A stretch of DNA of 64,000 nucleotides from Psychromonas ossibalaenae ATCC BAA-1528 (GCF_000381745.1 NZ_KB906968.1:160111-224110); one strand, 5' to 3'; shown: positions 37,221-47,002, counted from the first letter of the stretch. The notes: generated by a model from the letters alone, not told the origin. A program made the numbers and translations.

Positions 37221-39050
37221 ATGTTTAAATTTTTCGAAAACCTAGTCCCGGCACTTAATGATGCAGAACCCAAGCAGCCGCCGAATACATTAATCGCTTT
37301 CTGCCTGCATTACACTAAAGGTTACGGCATCCCCCTGGCCTGCATGACGCTATTAACGGCATTATTAGCCATACTTGAAGTCTCTCTGTTTGGTTTTATG
37401 GGACAGCTGGTTGACTGGCTGATTACTAAAAATCCACAAACATTATTACAGGATGAAGGTTTGACTCTGCTTGGTATGGCACTGATGGTTTTAGTGCTTA
37501 TTCCTTTGTTAACTATTCTACATTCACTGGTTGTACATCAGATTCTGCTCGGAAATTATCCGATGTCGATCCGCTGGTTTGCGCACCGTTACCTGCTTAA
37601 GCAGAGTGTTTCATTTTATCAGGACGATTTTGCCGGCCGCATTGCAACCAAGGTCATGCAGACAGCCCTCGCAGTACGTGAAACAGTAATGAAACTGCTC
37701 AATGTGATGGTTTATGTGTTAGTTTATTTTATCTCTATGGTGGTAATGGTTGCACAGGCTGATTACCGCTTAGCCCTGCCGATGCTTGTCTGGTTGGTTG
37801 TTTATATCGGACTGCAGTATTATTTTATTCCCCGTTTAAAAAGAGTGGCAACCGAGCAGGCAGATGCACGCTCTACCATGACCGGACGTATCGTTGACAG
37901 CTACACCAACATTGCCACCGTTAAGCTGTTTGCTCATACTGACTCTGAATCTGCCTACGCTAAGCAGGGCATGAAAGGTTTCTTAGATACGGTTTACCGG
38001 CAGATGCGTTTAGCCACCGGGATCAACGTCAGCGTACAGATCATCAACTATATATTAGCCTTCGCCATCACCGCGTTAGCGATTTCGCTATGGATGCAGA
38101 GTGCGATTACCGTTGGTGCAATCGCCATTGCAATCAGTTTAGCACTGCGTTTAAACGGCATGTCCCAGTGGATAATGTGGGAGGTAAGCTCCCTGTTTGA
38201 GAATATAGGTACAGTTACCGATGGTATGAACACCCTGGCCAAACCTAATATTATTGAAGACCAAAAAAATGCGCAGCCTCTTAAGGTTACACACGGAGCA
38301 ATTCATTTTGCTGATGTCAGCTTTCATTACGGTGAGCAGAAAGGCGTTATCGATAACCTGGATCTGAATATCAAAGCCGGTGAAAAGGTCGGTTTAGTTG
38401 GTCGCTCCGGAGCAGGGAAATCCACCCTGGTGAATCTGCTGCTGCGTTTTTATGATGTTGAACAGGGTAAAATTATTATTGATCAGCAAAATATTAACCA
38501 GGTACAGCAGGAAAGTCTGCGTTTAAAAATCGGTATGGTAACTCAAGATACCTCGCTGCTGCACCGCTCCATTCGTGAAAACATTCTTTACGGGCGCCCG
38601 GATGCCACTGAAGAAGAAATGATTCATGCTACGAAACAAGCGCAGGCACATGAGTTTATTATGGGATTAACCGACAACTCCGGTAACACAGGTTATGATG
38701 CACAGGTAGGTGAACGCGGAGTAAAACTCTCCGGAGGCCAGCGCCAGCGCATTGCTATTTCCCGTGTATTACTCAAAGATGCGCCGATTCTCGTATTAGA
38801 TGAGGCCACCTCTGCGCTGGACAGTGAAGTGGAAGCCGCCATTCAAGAAAGCTTATATGAACTGATGCAGGGGAAAACGGTTATTGCGATTGCCCATCGC
38901 TTATCAACCATTGCAGCTATGGATCGGTTAATCGTTTTAGATCAGGGCAAAATAATTGAACAGGGAAGTCACCAGGAATTGATTCAAGGAAAAGGGATAT
39001 ACGCTCAGCTTTGGGCTCATCAGACCGGCGGTTTCCTGGGCATGGATTAA
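37221..39050 (+). CDS. ABC exporter, fused permease and ATPase
   Basis: The protein is 609 residues. Six membrane helices span about 30-320. The ATPase domain has Walker A GRSGAGKST, signature VKLSGGQRQRIAISR, Walker B ILVLDEATSALD and the H-loop AIAHRLSTIAAMD. It belongs to the half-size exporters of the MsbA/multidrug type, acting as homodimers. The substrate is not evident. It is a single gene closed by a strong terminator. Confidence 0.92.
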   Translation: MFKFFENLVPALNDAEPKQPPNTLIAFCLHYTKGYGIPLACMTLLTALLAILEVSLFGFMGQLVDWLITKNPQTLLQDEGLTLLGMALMVLVLIPLLTILHSLVVHQILLGNYPMSIRWFAHRYLLKQSVSFYQDDFAGRIATKVMQTALAVRETVMKLLNVMVYVLVYFISMVVMVAQADYRLALPMLVWLVVYIGLQYYFIPRLKRVATEQADARSTMTGRIVDSYTNIATVKLFAHTDSESAYAKQGMKGFLDTVYRQMRLATGINVSVQIINYILAFAITALAISLWMQSAITVGAIAIAISLALRLNGMSQWIMWEVSSLFENIGTVTDGMNTLAKPNIIEDQKNAQPLKVTHGAIHFADVSFHYGEQKGVIDNLDLNIKAGEKVGLVGRSGAGKSTLVNLLLRFYDVEQGKIIIDQQNINQVQQESLRLKIGMVTQDTSLLHRSIRENILYGRPDATEEEMIHATKQAQAHEFIMGLTDNSGNTGYDAQVGERGVKLSGGQRQRIAISRVLLKDAPILVLDEATSALDSEVEAAIQESLYELMQGKTVIAIAHRLSTIAAMDRLIVLDQGKIIEQGSHQELIQGKGIYAQLWAHQTGGFLGMD

Positions 39051-39053
39051 TAG

Positions 39054-39078
39054 AAAAAGGCGCCTTATGCGCCTTTTT
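39054..39078. terminator. Bidirectional intrinsic terminator
   Basis: AAAAAGGCGC-5-GCGCCTTTTT lies in the 31-base gap between the ABC exporter and the convergent 140-aa gene and works in both directions. Confidence 0.92.
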
Positions 39079-39081
39079 GTT

Positions 39082-39504
39082 TCACTCTACTTTTTCTAGG
39101 TTTTTAAAACCCACAAACCCTGAATTATGCAGTGCTTTTAAAGCAAAACTTTCTGTCGATGCGGAATAAAAACGGCTTCGCATACGCAAAATATCATCAA
39201 ATCCTGCCAGAAATATTTTATAAAAACCAGCCTCGGGTTTATCAATACGGGCCGTGACCTTAAGACCCTGTACAGCCCAGAGCTCAAGCGCGTTTTCCCA
39301 AGCCATAAAACACTGCGGGGTGATACTTTTTACATTACTGGTATCAACAATTAATGCAAAATCTTCGTTATTCCGCTGACCTACAAGGTTATTAATAGAC
39401 TCAATACATTCTTTTGAAAGCTCGGGTTTCCAAACACCATTTCCTATAAAAATAATAATATCCTGATCCTGAGACAGGCTGTAATGCGAATTATGTACAT
39501 ACAT
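39082..39504 (-). CDS. Hypothetical STAS-like protein, 140 aa
   Basis: The start at 39504 is chosen because GAGG lies 6 bases upstream. The product starts MYVHNSHYSLSQDQDIIIFIG and alternates hydrophobic strands with helices (FALIVDTSNVKSITPQCF), recalling STAS or SpoIIAA-like folds that act in regulation. The family is uncertain. No signal peptide is present. It shares a terminator with the ABC exporter but is otherwise alone. Confidence 0.6.
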   Translation of the reverse strand: MYVHNSHYSLSQDQDIIIFIGNGVWKPELSKECIESINNLVGQRNNEDFALIVDTSNVKSITPQCFMAWENALELWAVQGLKVTARIDKPEAGFYKIFLAGFDDILRMRSRFYSASTESFALKALHNSGFVGFKNLEKVE

Positions 39505-39803
39505 AACAAACCTCATTATTACTATTATTATGACCGATAAACTGATCCTATTTTGCTGTACTGGGCTCTGCACCGTTTTGGTATGCCTGTGTGCAGTGTC
39601 TTCTGCAGGACGCAGCTTCTAATGTTCTGTATATGTAAAGTATAGAAAAGAAGAGTCAAAGATGCAGGAAATATAGGTGACGGCAGTAAGTTTCATTGAT
39701 GCAGTGCAATTAAACTGCGTATTTGTATTTGTAGTTGTATGCCGTAGAATGCGCTTCAAAATTTCTAAGTACAATTAACTATTAATCCCTTATGAGGCTT
39801 TAA

Positions 39804-41135
39804 GTGAATAACCCAAAATCTACTCCGCAGCACTGCCCTGCCCCCTCTTTTATCGCACTTTTTCCGCTATTTTTATTTTTAGCGCTGTTTATTGGTGCAG
39901 GAATTTATTATCAGCAGCAGGGTGTCGATTTTGCGTTTTACCAGCTGCCGAGTGTAGTGGCCATTTTACCGGCAATTATTCTGGCATTAACCCTGTCTAA
40001 ACAAAAATTAAACACTGCAATTGAAACCTTTATTGAAGGTATCGGGCATGCCAATATTATTGCTATGTGCCTGATCTATTTATTAGCAGGCGCATTTGCA
40101 GCGGTGGCAAAAGCAACCGGAGGTGTTGACGCAACGGTTGCACTTGGACTTTCACTTATCCCCTCTAATTTACTACTGCCGGGCTTTTTCTTAATAGCAG
40201 CTTTTATTGCCACGGCAATGGGCACGTCCATGGGTACCATTGCCGCCGTTGCACCAATTGCATTAGGCATTTCACAGCAGGCAGATATTGATTTAGCGCT
40301 AATGGCCGGTACGGTTATTTCCGGTGCATTATTCGGCGATAACCTGTCGATTATTTCTGATACCACCATTGCAGCGACACGCACGCAAGGTTGTGAAATG
40401 AAGGATAAATTTAAAGAAAATCTGATATTCGCATTACCTGCGGCTGCTGTTACTTTAGTTTTATTAACGCTAGCTGGCCAAGGTAGTGCTGAGCTTGCCG
40501 CGCAAGAAATCGATTTTCTGAAAGTACTGCCTTATTTAACAATACTGATCTTAGCCGTTTCCGGCTTAAACGTATTTGTTGTGCTGACTACGGGCATTCT
40601 ATTAGCAGGGTTAACTGGATTTATCACCATAGATTACTCAACAACCTCTTTTGCTAACGATATTTTTACTGGTTTCAAAAATATGCAGGAGATCTTTATA
40701 TTATCTATGCTGGTTGGCGGACTGGCGGCCCTGATGCAGCAGCAGGGAGGACTGACTTTTATCAGCTTAAAAATTGAAAAAGTCATCGCTCGTTTTGCAG
40801 CCAGACAAAACAAACGCCTTTCTGAGCTAGGAATCGCCTGCTTAGTTTCCCTAACCAATGCCTGCGTTGCTAATAATACCGTTTCAATTATTGTGAGCGG
40901 TAATATCGCCAAGGAGCTTGCAGATAAACATGCAGTAAGCCCTAAACGTTCAGCCAGCCTGTTAGATATATTCTCCTGCGTAATACAGGGAATTATCCCC
41001 TACGGTGCACAGGCATTATTAGCCGCTTCTATATTCAGCATCTCGCCGTTAGCGGCAGCGGCTAATGCCTGGTACTGCTTTGTTCTGGCGGCAGCCGCAG
41101 TATTAATTGTCAGTTTAAGAAAACACTCAAGTTAA
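39804..41135 (+). CDS. NhaC-family sodium/proton antiporter
   Basis: The protein is 443 residues, starting at GTG with a gagg site 9 bases upstream. About 11-12 membrane helices are visible, with NhaC-family motifs AMGTSMGTIAAVAPIA, SGALFGDNLSIISDTTIAAT and TNACVANNTVSIIVSG. It should export sodium or exchange related ions across the inner membrane, useful in seawater. Some family members carry organic cargo (malate/lactate), so the substrate is open. Confidence 0.87.
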   Translation: MNNPKSTPQHCPAPSFIALFPLFLFLALFIGAGIYYQQQGVDFAFYQLPSVVAILPAIILALTLSKQKLNTAIETFIEGIGHANIIAMCLIYLLAGAFAAVAKATGGVDATVALGLSLIPSNLLLPGFFLIAAFIATAMGTSMGTIAAVAPIALGISQQADIDLALMAGTVISGALFGDNLSIISDTTIAATRTQGCEMKDKFKENLIFALPAAAVTLVLLTLAGQGSAELAAQEIDFLKVLPYLTILILAVSGLNVFVVLTTGILLAGLTGFITIDYSTTSFANDIFTGFKNMQEIFILSMLVGGLAALMQQQGGLTFISLKIEKVIARFAARQNKRLSELGIACLVSLTNACVANNTVSIIVSGNIAKELADKHAVSPKRSASLLDIFSCVIQGIIPYGAQALLAASIFSISPLAAAANAWYCFVLAAAAVLIVSLRKHSS

Positions 41136-41174
41136 GATCCTCTAAAATACCCGTTACCATTCAATATGCAAAAA

Positions 41175-41202
41175 TCAGCAAGGCGCACCTGCGCCCTGCT
41201 GA
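41175..41202. terminator. Hairpin after the NhaC-type gene
   Basis: TCAGCA(a)GGCGC-4-GCGCC(c)TGCTGA is a strong GC-rich stem 40 bases past the stop. No T tract follows, so it may stabilise the 3' end instead of ending transcription alone. Confidence 0.5.
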
Positions 41203-41351
41203 CCAGAGAGAACACTCAAAATAAAAGCAGAAATTAATCACTGACATGCAAATACTGCAGACAGGTTAACGCTTTTGTAAGCAAACTAAGGCGAACATAC
41301 GGTGATAGCGCTATAGTAACTAGTGCCGGCTTAAATCTGCAGGAGTACTTA

Positions 41352-42113
41352 ATGGTTCGCACACTTTTGTTATCCTTTTTTATCTTCTTCTCAGCGGGGA
41401 TACAAGCCAATGCCTGTATCATTGATATCTATGCGAACGCCAAACAAAAACCCAAAGTCTATTATGAAAATAATCGCGCCCAGGGGGTGCTTATTGACAT
41501 GATGCAGTATGTCGGAGCAGATATCGGCTGTCAGTTTAATTATCATTTTTCAACCTGGGCAAGAGCTTATAAAAGCATGCTGGACGGAAAAGGCGGTGCA
41601 ATCGGCCTTTCCATCAGCCAGGAGAGAAAAAAATTAATCGACTATTCAGATATCATGTATTTCGATGATATTTTATTAGTCACACATATTGATAACGCTT
41701 TTACTTATTCGGGCATTCAAGACCTGGCAGGCAAAACTCTGGGTGCTCCCAGAGGCGCAAGCTATGGCGATGAATTTGAAAGAGGCATCAGAGAAAAGGT
41801 GTTTACCGTGCTGCGTGATAACGGCGACCTGGCGTTACGTTTAAAACGTATTGCCAAAGGTCGGCTGGATATCGCAGTGATTAATCCGGGAATACAACCC
41901 TTTAATGATTTTTTCGAAAATAACCCTGAACTACTCGACCTTAAAGCACAGCTGTATGTAGTGCCGACTCCTTTCTTTAGAGATCCGAACTATCTCGGTT
42001 TCATAAAAGAAGATAATCAAAAAGAATTTCTCAAAAAATTTAATAACTCAATGAAAAAAGCACGTGGGAAAGGCATATTTCAAGCAATTGAAGCAAAATA
42101 TCAGAATCACTAA
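41352..42113 (+). CDS. Periplasmic solute-binding protein (family 3)
   Basis: The protein is 253 residues with a signal peptide (about 1-20, ending QANA). The bacterial extracellular solute-binding family 3 fold is indicated by QGVLIDMMQYVGADIG, KLIDYSDIMYFDDILLV and AGKTLGAPRGASYGDEF. No ABC permease or ATPase is adjacent, so it may act as an orphan receptor or serve a transporter elsewhere. A ggag site lies just upstream of ATG. The EamA gene follows at 57 bases. Confidence 0.82.
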   Translation: MVRTLLLSFFIFFSAGIQANACIIDIYANAKQKPKVYYENNRAQGVLIDMMQYVGADIGCQFNYHFSTWARAYKSMLDGKGGAIGLSISQERKKLIDYSDIMYFDDILLVTHIDNAFTYSGIQDLAGKTLGAPRGASYGDEFERGIREKVFTVLRDNGDLALRLKRIAKGRLDIAVINPGIQPFNDFFENNPELLDLKAQLYVVPTPFFRDPNYLGFIKEDNQKEFLKKFNNSMKKARGKGIFQAIEAKYQNH

Positions 42114-42170
42114 AAATACTATGTTAAAGTGATTTTTATATATAAATCAATTACAAGCATTATCACATCA

Positions 42171-43058
42171 ATGATTAAAAACCAAAAAAAAGCCACCCTG
42201 TTTGCGTTACTCGCCGTATTAATGTGGTCAACCGTTGCCACTGCATTTAAAATTACCCTTAGTTATTTTACCCCTGTGCAGATGCTCTTAGTTTCATCAT
42301 TCACTACCATTATGCTGTTGACGATTATCTGCCTGGTGCAGAAAAAACTGCACCTTTTAAAAAGTTATTTCTTAAACCGCCCCTGGTTCTATCTGACCAT
42401 GGGACTGATTAACCCGTTCTTTTATTACCTGATTTTATTTGAGGCTTATAACCTGTTACCGGCTCAGCAGGCTCAATCTTTAAATTATACCTGGGCAATC
42501 GCACTGAGCATTTTAGCCGTACCTTTTCTTGGTCAGAAACTCAGTAAAAAAGACATTGTTGCTATTATTCTCGGTTATAGCGGCGTATTAATTATAGCCA
42601 CCAAAGGGGATCTTTTAGCACTGGATTTTGCCAGCCCGCTTGGTGTACTTCTGGCAATATTCAGTACACTACTTTGGGCCATGTACTGGATACTAAACAG
42701 TAAAAATAGTGCCGATCCGATTGTCTCGCTATTATTGTGCTTTTTACTGGGGTTTCCGGCGATCTTAATTGCGACACCAATACTTAGTGATTTCAATATG
42801 CTCGACTGGCAGGGGTGGTTAGGAGCCGTTTATATCGGCCTTTTTGAAATGGGCTTTGCGTTTGTCGCCTGGTTAAGCGCATTACGTTATGCACAGAATA
42901 CCGCTAAAATAAGCAACCTGATTTTCATCTCTCCCTTTGTTTCACTGCTGCTGCTGAATTGGATTATTAAAGAGCCTATCTATCCTGCAACCATTGCAGG
43001 ACTGGTCTTTATTATCAGCGGACTATTAATTCAGCAGATAAAATCCCAAAAGAACTAA
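42171..43058 (+). CDS. EamA-family (DMT) permease
   Basis: The protein is 295 residues from the ATG at 42171, which places the first helix (TLFALLAVLMWSTVATAFKI) at the normal position; the frame is open from 42129. Ten membrane helices form two EamA repeats, with FEAYNLLPAQQAQSLNYTWAI and GYSGVLIIATKGD typical of the family. The substrate is unknown; amino acids or related metabolites are usual. Confidence 0.85.
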   Translation: MIKNQKKATLFALLAVLMWSTVATAFKITLSYFTPVQMLLVSSFTTIMLLTIICLVQKKLHLLKSYFLNRPWFYLTMGLINPFFYYLILFEAYNLLPAQQAQSLNYTWAIALSILAVPFLGQKLSKKDIVAIILGYSGVLIIATKGDLLALDFASPLGVLLAIFSTLLWAMYWILNSKNSADPIVSLLLCFLLGFPAILIATPILSDFNMLDWQGWLGAVYIGLFEMGFAFVAWLSALRYAQNTAKISNLIFISPFVSLLLLNWIIKEPIYPATIAGLVFIISGLLIQQIKSQKN

Positions 43059-43073
43059 AGAACTTATTTCTGA

Positions 43074-43102
43074 CGCTGTAAGACGTATTTCATTTTACAG
43101 CG
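43074..43102. terminator. Inverted repeat between convergent genes
   Basis: CGCTGTAA-13-TTACAGCG is a perfect 8-bp stem between the EamA gene and the repeat protein gene, followed by a short T-rich run on the plus strand. Confidence 0.5.
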
Positions 43103-43118
43103 GCAGGTTTTGAGTTAT

Positions 43119-43379
43119 TTAATCCTTTTCTACCTCCAGCAGCGCATCTTTAGCTTTCTGCAGATCCACTGAATCAGCGGCTTTTTCTTTATCAACTGCG
43201 TCATAGGCTTTTTTATAATTAATATCAGTTCCTTCAACAGAATCTATTAATTTTTCAGTATCGACAGAATCGCCGGCTTTTTCTTGATCAACCGAATCTG
43301 CCAGTTTGCCGAAATCAACAGCCGTGGACAGTGATGGAAAAGAAAATAGCAGTACAGCGAATAAGATAATTTTTTTCAT
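43119..43379 (-). CDS. Small secreted protein with 9-residue (DSVDxEKA) repeats
   Basis: The 86-residue product has a signal peptide (1-20, ending LSTA). The whole mature part is built of 9-residue units close to A-D-S-V-D-x-E-K-A, with six to seven copies: ADSVDQEKA, GDSVDTEKL, IDSVEGTDI, YDAVDKEKA, ADSVDLQKA and a final KDAL. A strong ggagcacc region precedes the ATG. I do not recognise the family. The regular spacing suggests a solenoid or an amphipathic helix that binds a partner or ion. Confidence 0.7.
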   Translation of the reverse strand: MKKIILFAVLLFSFPSLSTAVDFGKLADSVDQEKAGDSVDTEKLIDSVEGTDINYKKAYDAVDKEKAADSVDLQKAKDALLEVEKD

Positions 43380-43691
43380 AACAGGTGCTCCTTTTTGGGG
43401 GTATTACTGATTTACAATATACACCACGAATCTAGTGTATGTGATTAATTTGAGATGCATTCACCACCTTTTCCACTGTTTTTTCTATTATAAGCACTAA
43501 TAATCCAACCACAGTTCAAATAACAGGCAATATATAAGTCATTATTCCGTATTCACACCGCATTAGGGTTTCTTATTAACTCGTCTACCTATAGAATCCC
43601 GAAGCCAAAAAATAACTAACAAAAATGCAACATAAAAAAAATAACAATTGAGATTATTTTCTCAAAACTAAGACTAGATACGGAAGAAAAA
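43380..43691. other. Divergent gap before fadL
   Basis: It holds an inverted repeat ATACAC-10-GTGTAT (43419-43440) about 40 bases upstream of the repeat-protein start, a possible operator, and AT-rich promoter-like sequence. No coding frame was seen. Confidence 0.35.
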
Positions 43692-44924
43692 ATGAATAAA
43701 CACAAGCAGCTCTCAACAGCACTTTTAGCAGCCACGGCAGCACTAGCATCGACACAGGTAACTGCGGCTGGTTTCCAGCTTAACGCCCAGTCAGCAACAG
43801 GTCTTGGCCGAGCATTTGCCGGTGACGCAGTTATTGCCGATAACGCATCGGTTATGGCACGTAATGCAGCAGCCATGGCGTTATTTGATGAAACTGCAAT
43901 GTCATTAGGCCTAAATATGATTAAGACTGACATCAATGTCAGTAATGCATCATACAGTCCCTCCGTTGGTCCGGCGGCCGGGGCTTCTATCGACTCAGAT
44001 TATGATAATGCCGGCGACACCTCCTACGCACCAAACCTGCATCTAATTGTACCGCTGAACGAACAGTTTGCCGTAGGTGTTAACCTGTATTCAAACTTTG
44101 GTACCAAAACTGAATTTGATGAAAGCTTCAGCGCTTCTGAATACGGCGGTTTAACCGATGTTAAAAGTGTTAATTTAGGGCTTGCTGCCTCTTATCGTTT
44201 AAATCAGCAGTGGAGCATCGGCGGGGGCTTAGATCTTGTTTATGGTGCAGGTAAACTACAAAGATCAACCAGTACCTACCTTGGTTCTCAAAAAGCTTTA
44301 GATGTTGACGCCGCCGGCTGGGGTCTTGGTTTTAATCTGGGCACCGTCTTTGAATTAGACAACAACAACCGTTTCGGCCTGTCCTACCACTACAGCCCGA
44401 AGTTAGAAGCACAAGGTGATATTTACTATAGTGGTGTAACAACAGCCGATGATACTCTGTTTATGCCTCTGCCGGATATGGCGGAGTTCTCTGGTTATCA
44501 CCGTCTGCAGAGCACTTCATTTGCCGTGCACTACAGTGTACAGTGGATCGGCTGGTCTGCATTTAAGACCCTGGAATCCCAGGCAAACGGCACACTTAAT
44601 GAGTACCAGTGGAAAGACGCCATGCACTTCTCTCTCGGCGGCACCTATTACCTGAACAAAGACTGGACGCTGCGCAGCGGATATATGTATGATCAGAGTG
44701 CGCAGGATCAGGTTACATCAGTATCTGTACCAGATTCAGATCGTCAGTGGTTCTCAGCCGGCTTCACTTATCACTTTGATGAGAAATCCAATGTCGACTT
44801 TGGTGCCACTTATCTGCTTGGTAAAGATGTCAGCGTGACTGAAACATCACCAGGTTCAACTCTTAATGCCACCACGCATGCAAATGCGCTGATGATGGCA
44901 GTTCAGTACAGCCGTACTTTTTAA
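43692..44924 (+). CDS. fadL: FadL/OmpP1-family outer membrane transporter
   Basis: The protein is 410 residues. A signal peptide (about 1-25) is followed by the FadL plug motif AGFQLNAQSATGLGRAFAGDAVIADNASVMARNAAAM and a 14-strand barrel ending in a terminal Phe (MAVQYSRTF). It brings long-chain fatty acids or other hydrophobic compounds through the outer membrane. It is a single gene with its own terminator. Several FadL paralogues are usual in marine species, so substrate and symbol are provisional. Confidence 0.88.
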   Translation: MNKHKQLSTALLAATAALASTQVTAAGFQLNAQSATGLGRAFAGDAVIADNASVMARNAAAMALFDETAMSLGLNMIKTDINVSNASYSPSVGPAAGASIDSDYDNAGDTSYAPNLHLIVPLNEQFAVGVNLYSNFGTKTEFDESFSASEYGGLTDVKSVNLGLAASYRLNQQWSIGGGLDLVYGAGKLQRSTSTYLGSQKALDVDAAGWGLGFNLGTVFELDNNNRFGLSYHYSPKLEAQGDIYYSGVTTADDTLFMPLPDMAEFSGYHRLQSTSFAVHYSVQWIGWSAFKTLESQANGTLNEYQWKDAMHFSLGGTYYLNKDWTLRSGYMYDQSAQDQVTSVSVPDSDRQWFSAGFTYHFDEKSNVDFGATYLLGKDVSVTETSPGSTLNATTHANALMMAVQYSRTF

Positions 44925-44939
44925 GGTCCTCTTTAATAA

Positions 44940-44974
44940 AAAACCACCTGAACCTGCTTTAGGTGGTTTTATTT
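44940..44974 (+). terminator. Intrinsic terminator of fadL
   Basis: AAAACCACCT-11-AGGTGGTTTT followed by attt, 15 bases after the stop. Confidence 0.9.
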
Positions 44975-45126
44975 CCAGCAGCCTGAATGCCCAGATATCC
45001 CCCCGTTAATTCCCCCTCTTCATAACACAGTAAATAAATCTGTAATTTACGTCAATTTTCCTTTGTTTTTTCAGGTTTTATCTATACTTATCTTTTATTT
45101 GCTTTGTACAAGGTAAATAAATAATG

Positions 45127-45159
45127 TTCTGTTAATATACAGCCAACAGAATCTTTTTT
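45127..45159 (+). terminator. Terminator-like hairpin in the ompA leader
   Basis: TTCTGTT-11-AACAGAA is followed by TC and six Ts, about 100 bases before the ompA start. A TATACT box stands near 45083, so a transcript from it would meet this stem early. The stem is AT-rich and weak. It may be an attenuator or end a short RNA; the remaining gap (44975-45259) shows nothing else. Confidence 0.35.
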
Positions 45160-45259
45160 GATTAATTTTTGCCAAATAGACAAGAAAGAAGCTGATTAAA
45201 AATAACAATAGAATTTGTTCATGTTTCACGTGATAAAAAATATATTAAAAGGATAAAAT

Positions 45260-46294
45260 ATGACTAAGGTAAATTATATACTTCCAATTGCACTGCTTTT
45301 CTCAGGAGCAGTAACAGCAGCCTCAGAAAACCCATGGTATGCAGGTGCCCGATTGGGCGGTACACATTACAATGACCTATCCAGTAATTTGCTAAATACC
45401 GATGCCCTAGATGACAACGACATAGGCGGTGGTGTTTTCATAGGTCGTAACTTATCAGATTGGTTTGCCCTTGAAACGGGTTATACCTATCTGGGAAAAG
45501 CTAAATTTGAAAATATCGGCTCAATTAAGCAGCAGGGTATGGATCTTGTTGGTAAATTTACTTGGCATGCAACTGAATCAGTTGACCTTTTTGCAAAAGC
45601 AGGCGGCTTTTACTATTTTTCTGATGGGCAGGATCTGTTAAAGGGTTACGATGATGACGGTCTCGCGGCCACGGCCGGAATAGGTATTGAATACATCTTC
45701 ACAAAAAATATTTCAACACGCTTTGAATATCAGTTTTACAACGAGCTGGAACTGAAAGAGGACAGCCTGGACAGCAGCTGGGATACACACTTTTACGGCT
45801 TAAGCTTAGTTTACGGCTGGGGTGCACCAGCACCGGTTGTTGTACAGGATGCTCCCATGGCAGAGCCTGAACCAGAGCCGATGGTAGAACCTGAGCCGGA
45901 GCCTGAGCCGGAAGTCATGCCGGTAATGGTTAAAGTTGAACCGCTGACGGTTGAACTGCCGTTTGCCTTTGACAGCGATGAGCTGCCTCAGGAGTATCTG
46001 GATCAGTTAGTGCCGATTGCTGAACATTTAATTGAATACCCGGAAGCGGAGCTCTTTGTTATTGGTCATACCGACAGCCGAGGCCCTGAAGCTTACAATC
46101 AGAAACTTTCTGAAGAACGCGCCGCATTAATCGGTGAATACCTAGCCGCTAAGTTTAACATCGATAAAAGCCGTATTGTTGAAGAAGGACGCGGGGAATT
46201 AGAGCCCCGGGCAACTAACGATACAAACGAAGGCCGCGCTTTAAACCGCCGTGTATCAGTTTATACACCAGGCTTAGAAGTGCAGAACAAATAA
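45260..46294 (+). CDS. ompA: OmpA-family outer membrane protein
   Basis: The protein is 344 residues. A signal peptide (1-20) leads into an eight-strand barrel (about 21-190, NPWYAGARLGGTHY), a Pro/Glu-rich hinge (PEPEPMVEPEPEPEPEV) and a peptidoglycan-binding OmpA domain (about 235-340) with FAFDSDELP, VIGHTDSRGPEAYNQKLSEER and NRRVSV. It links outer membrane and peptidoglycan. An aagga site precedes the ATG. Confidence 0.92.
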   Translation: MTKVNYILPIALLFSGAVTAASENPWYAGARLGGTHYNDLSSNLLNTDALDDNDIGGGVFIGRNLSDWFALETGYTYLGKAKFENIGSIKQQGMDLVGKFTWHATESVDLFAKAGGFYYFSDGQDLLKGYDDDGLAATAGIGIEYIFTKNISTRFEYQFYNELELKEDSLDSSWDTHFYGLSLVYGWGAPAPVVVQDAPMAEPEPEPMVEPEPEPEPEVMPVMVKVEPLTVELPFAFDSDELPQEYLDQLVPIAEHLIEYPEAELFVIGHTDSRGPEAYNQKLSEERAALIGEYLAAKFNIDKSRIVEEGRGELEPRATNDTNEGRALNRRVSVYTPGLEVQNK

Positions 46295-46312
46295 CTTTCT
46301 AGCGCTCACTTA

Positions 46313-46354
46313 TTAATGCAGTGTTATTAATAAATAACGCTGCATTAATTTTTT
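46313..46354 (+). terminator. Intrinsic terminator of ompA
   Basis: TTAATGCAG(t)GTTATT-5-AATAAC(g)CTGCATTAA leads into a T run, 18 bases after the stop. Confidence 0.92.
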
Positions 46355-46394
46355 ACAACTTCCTCAGTGTCAATCCCCCATAAGGGAAGCAGAC

Positions 46395-46619
46395 CTATAG
46401 ATCATAATCATCCCCGAGCAGTTCTTTTAAACGCCTTTTTTCCTGCAGTTCTTCAATATTTCGGCGTATTTGAGCTCTTTTTTTGTCGCAAAGTTCTTCT
46501 TTCGCGGAGGCAGGTTTAAGTGAGCTGTCCACTTCATCCCAGTCCTCCTCGTTTAAACATTCCTCAATATCCTGCTGCTCGTTTTCGGCTTCTAGAGAAT
46601 TATTGTTATTATTTCCCAT
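46395..46619 (-). CDS. Small acidic protein (PA3496-like)
   Basis: The 74-residue product begins MGNNNNNS from the ATG at 46619, which has GGAG 8 bases upstream. A long acidic stretch is followed by a charged helix ending EELQEKRRLKELLGDDYD. The ending matches the family annotated as PA3496-like putative envelope integrity proteins, whose role is poorly known. There is no signal peptide. The C-terminal half should form a helix or coiled coil. Confidence 0.6.
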   Translation of the reverse strand: MGNNNNNSLEAENEQQDIEECLNEEDWDEVDSSLKPASAKEELCDKKRAQIRRNIEELQEKRRLKELLGDDYDL

Positions 46620-46662
46620 ACAAATCACTCCAACTAATTATTAATCACATAACTAAGCTGCA

Positions 46663-46703
46663 CCTTTGATTTTTTATTTTCATTAACATCGTGAAATCAA
46701 AGG
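46663..46703 (-). other. Long inverted repeat upstream of the small acidic gene
   Basis: CCTTTGATTT and AAATCAAAGG form a perfect 10-bp stem with a 21-base loop, 44 bases before the gene start, within a 441-base gap (46620-47060). It could be an operator or leader hairpin. The rest of the gap is AT-rich with nothing assignable. Confidence 0.35.
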
Positions 46704-47002
46704 CGAATAAATATTTTTTGTCATTATCAGCAGCGTCTGATAAAACAAAAATTCATGTCGCTATTATTACCGTAAAATTTTATTATTTTCGACAAAAAAA
46801 GCGATAGTTATGTCACTATAGCCATACTTTATGTGTAAATATAATAATACAGTGACAGATAATTCACATTATAGATTAACTTGTATCCACTGCTTACTTG
46901 GATGCTAAAGAAGCACCGTCCCGCTCTTATGCAGATAAAAGATACAACAAAAAAAATTTGATAATATTTATTGAGTGAAATTAATAGAATAGGGTTAAAA
47001 GC

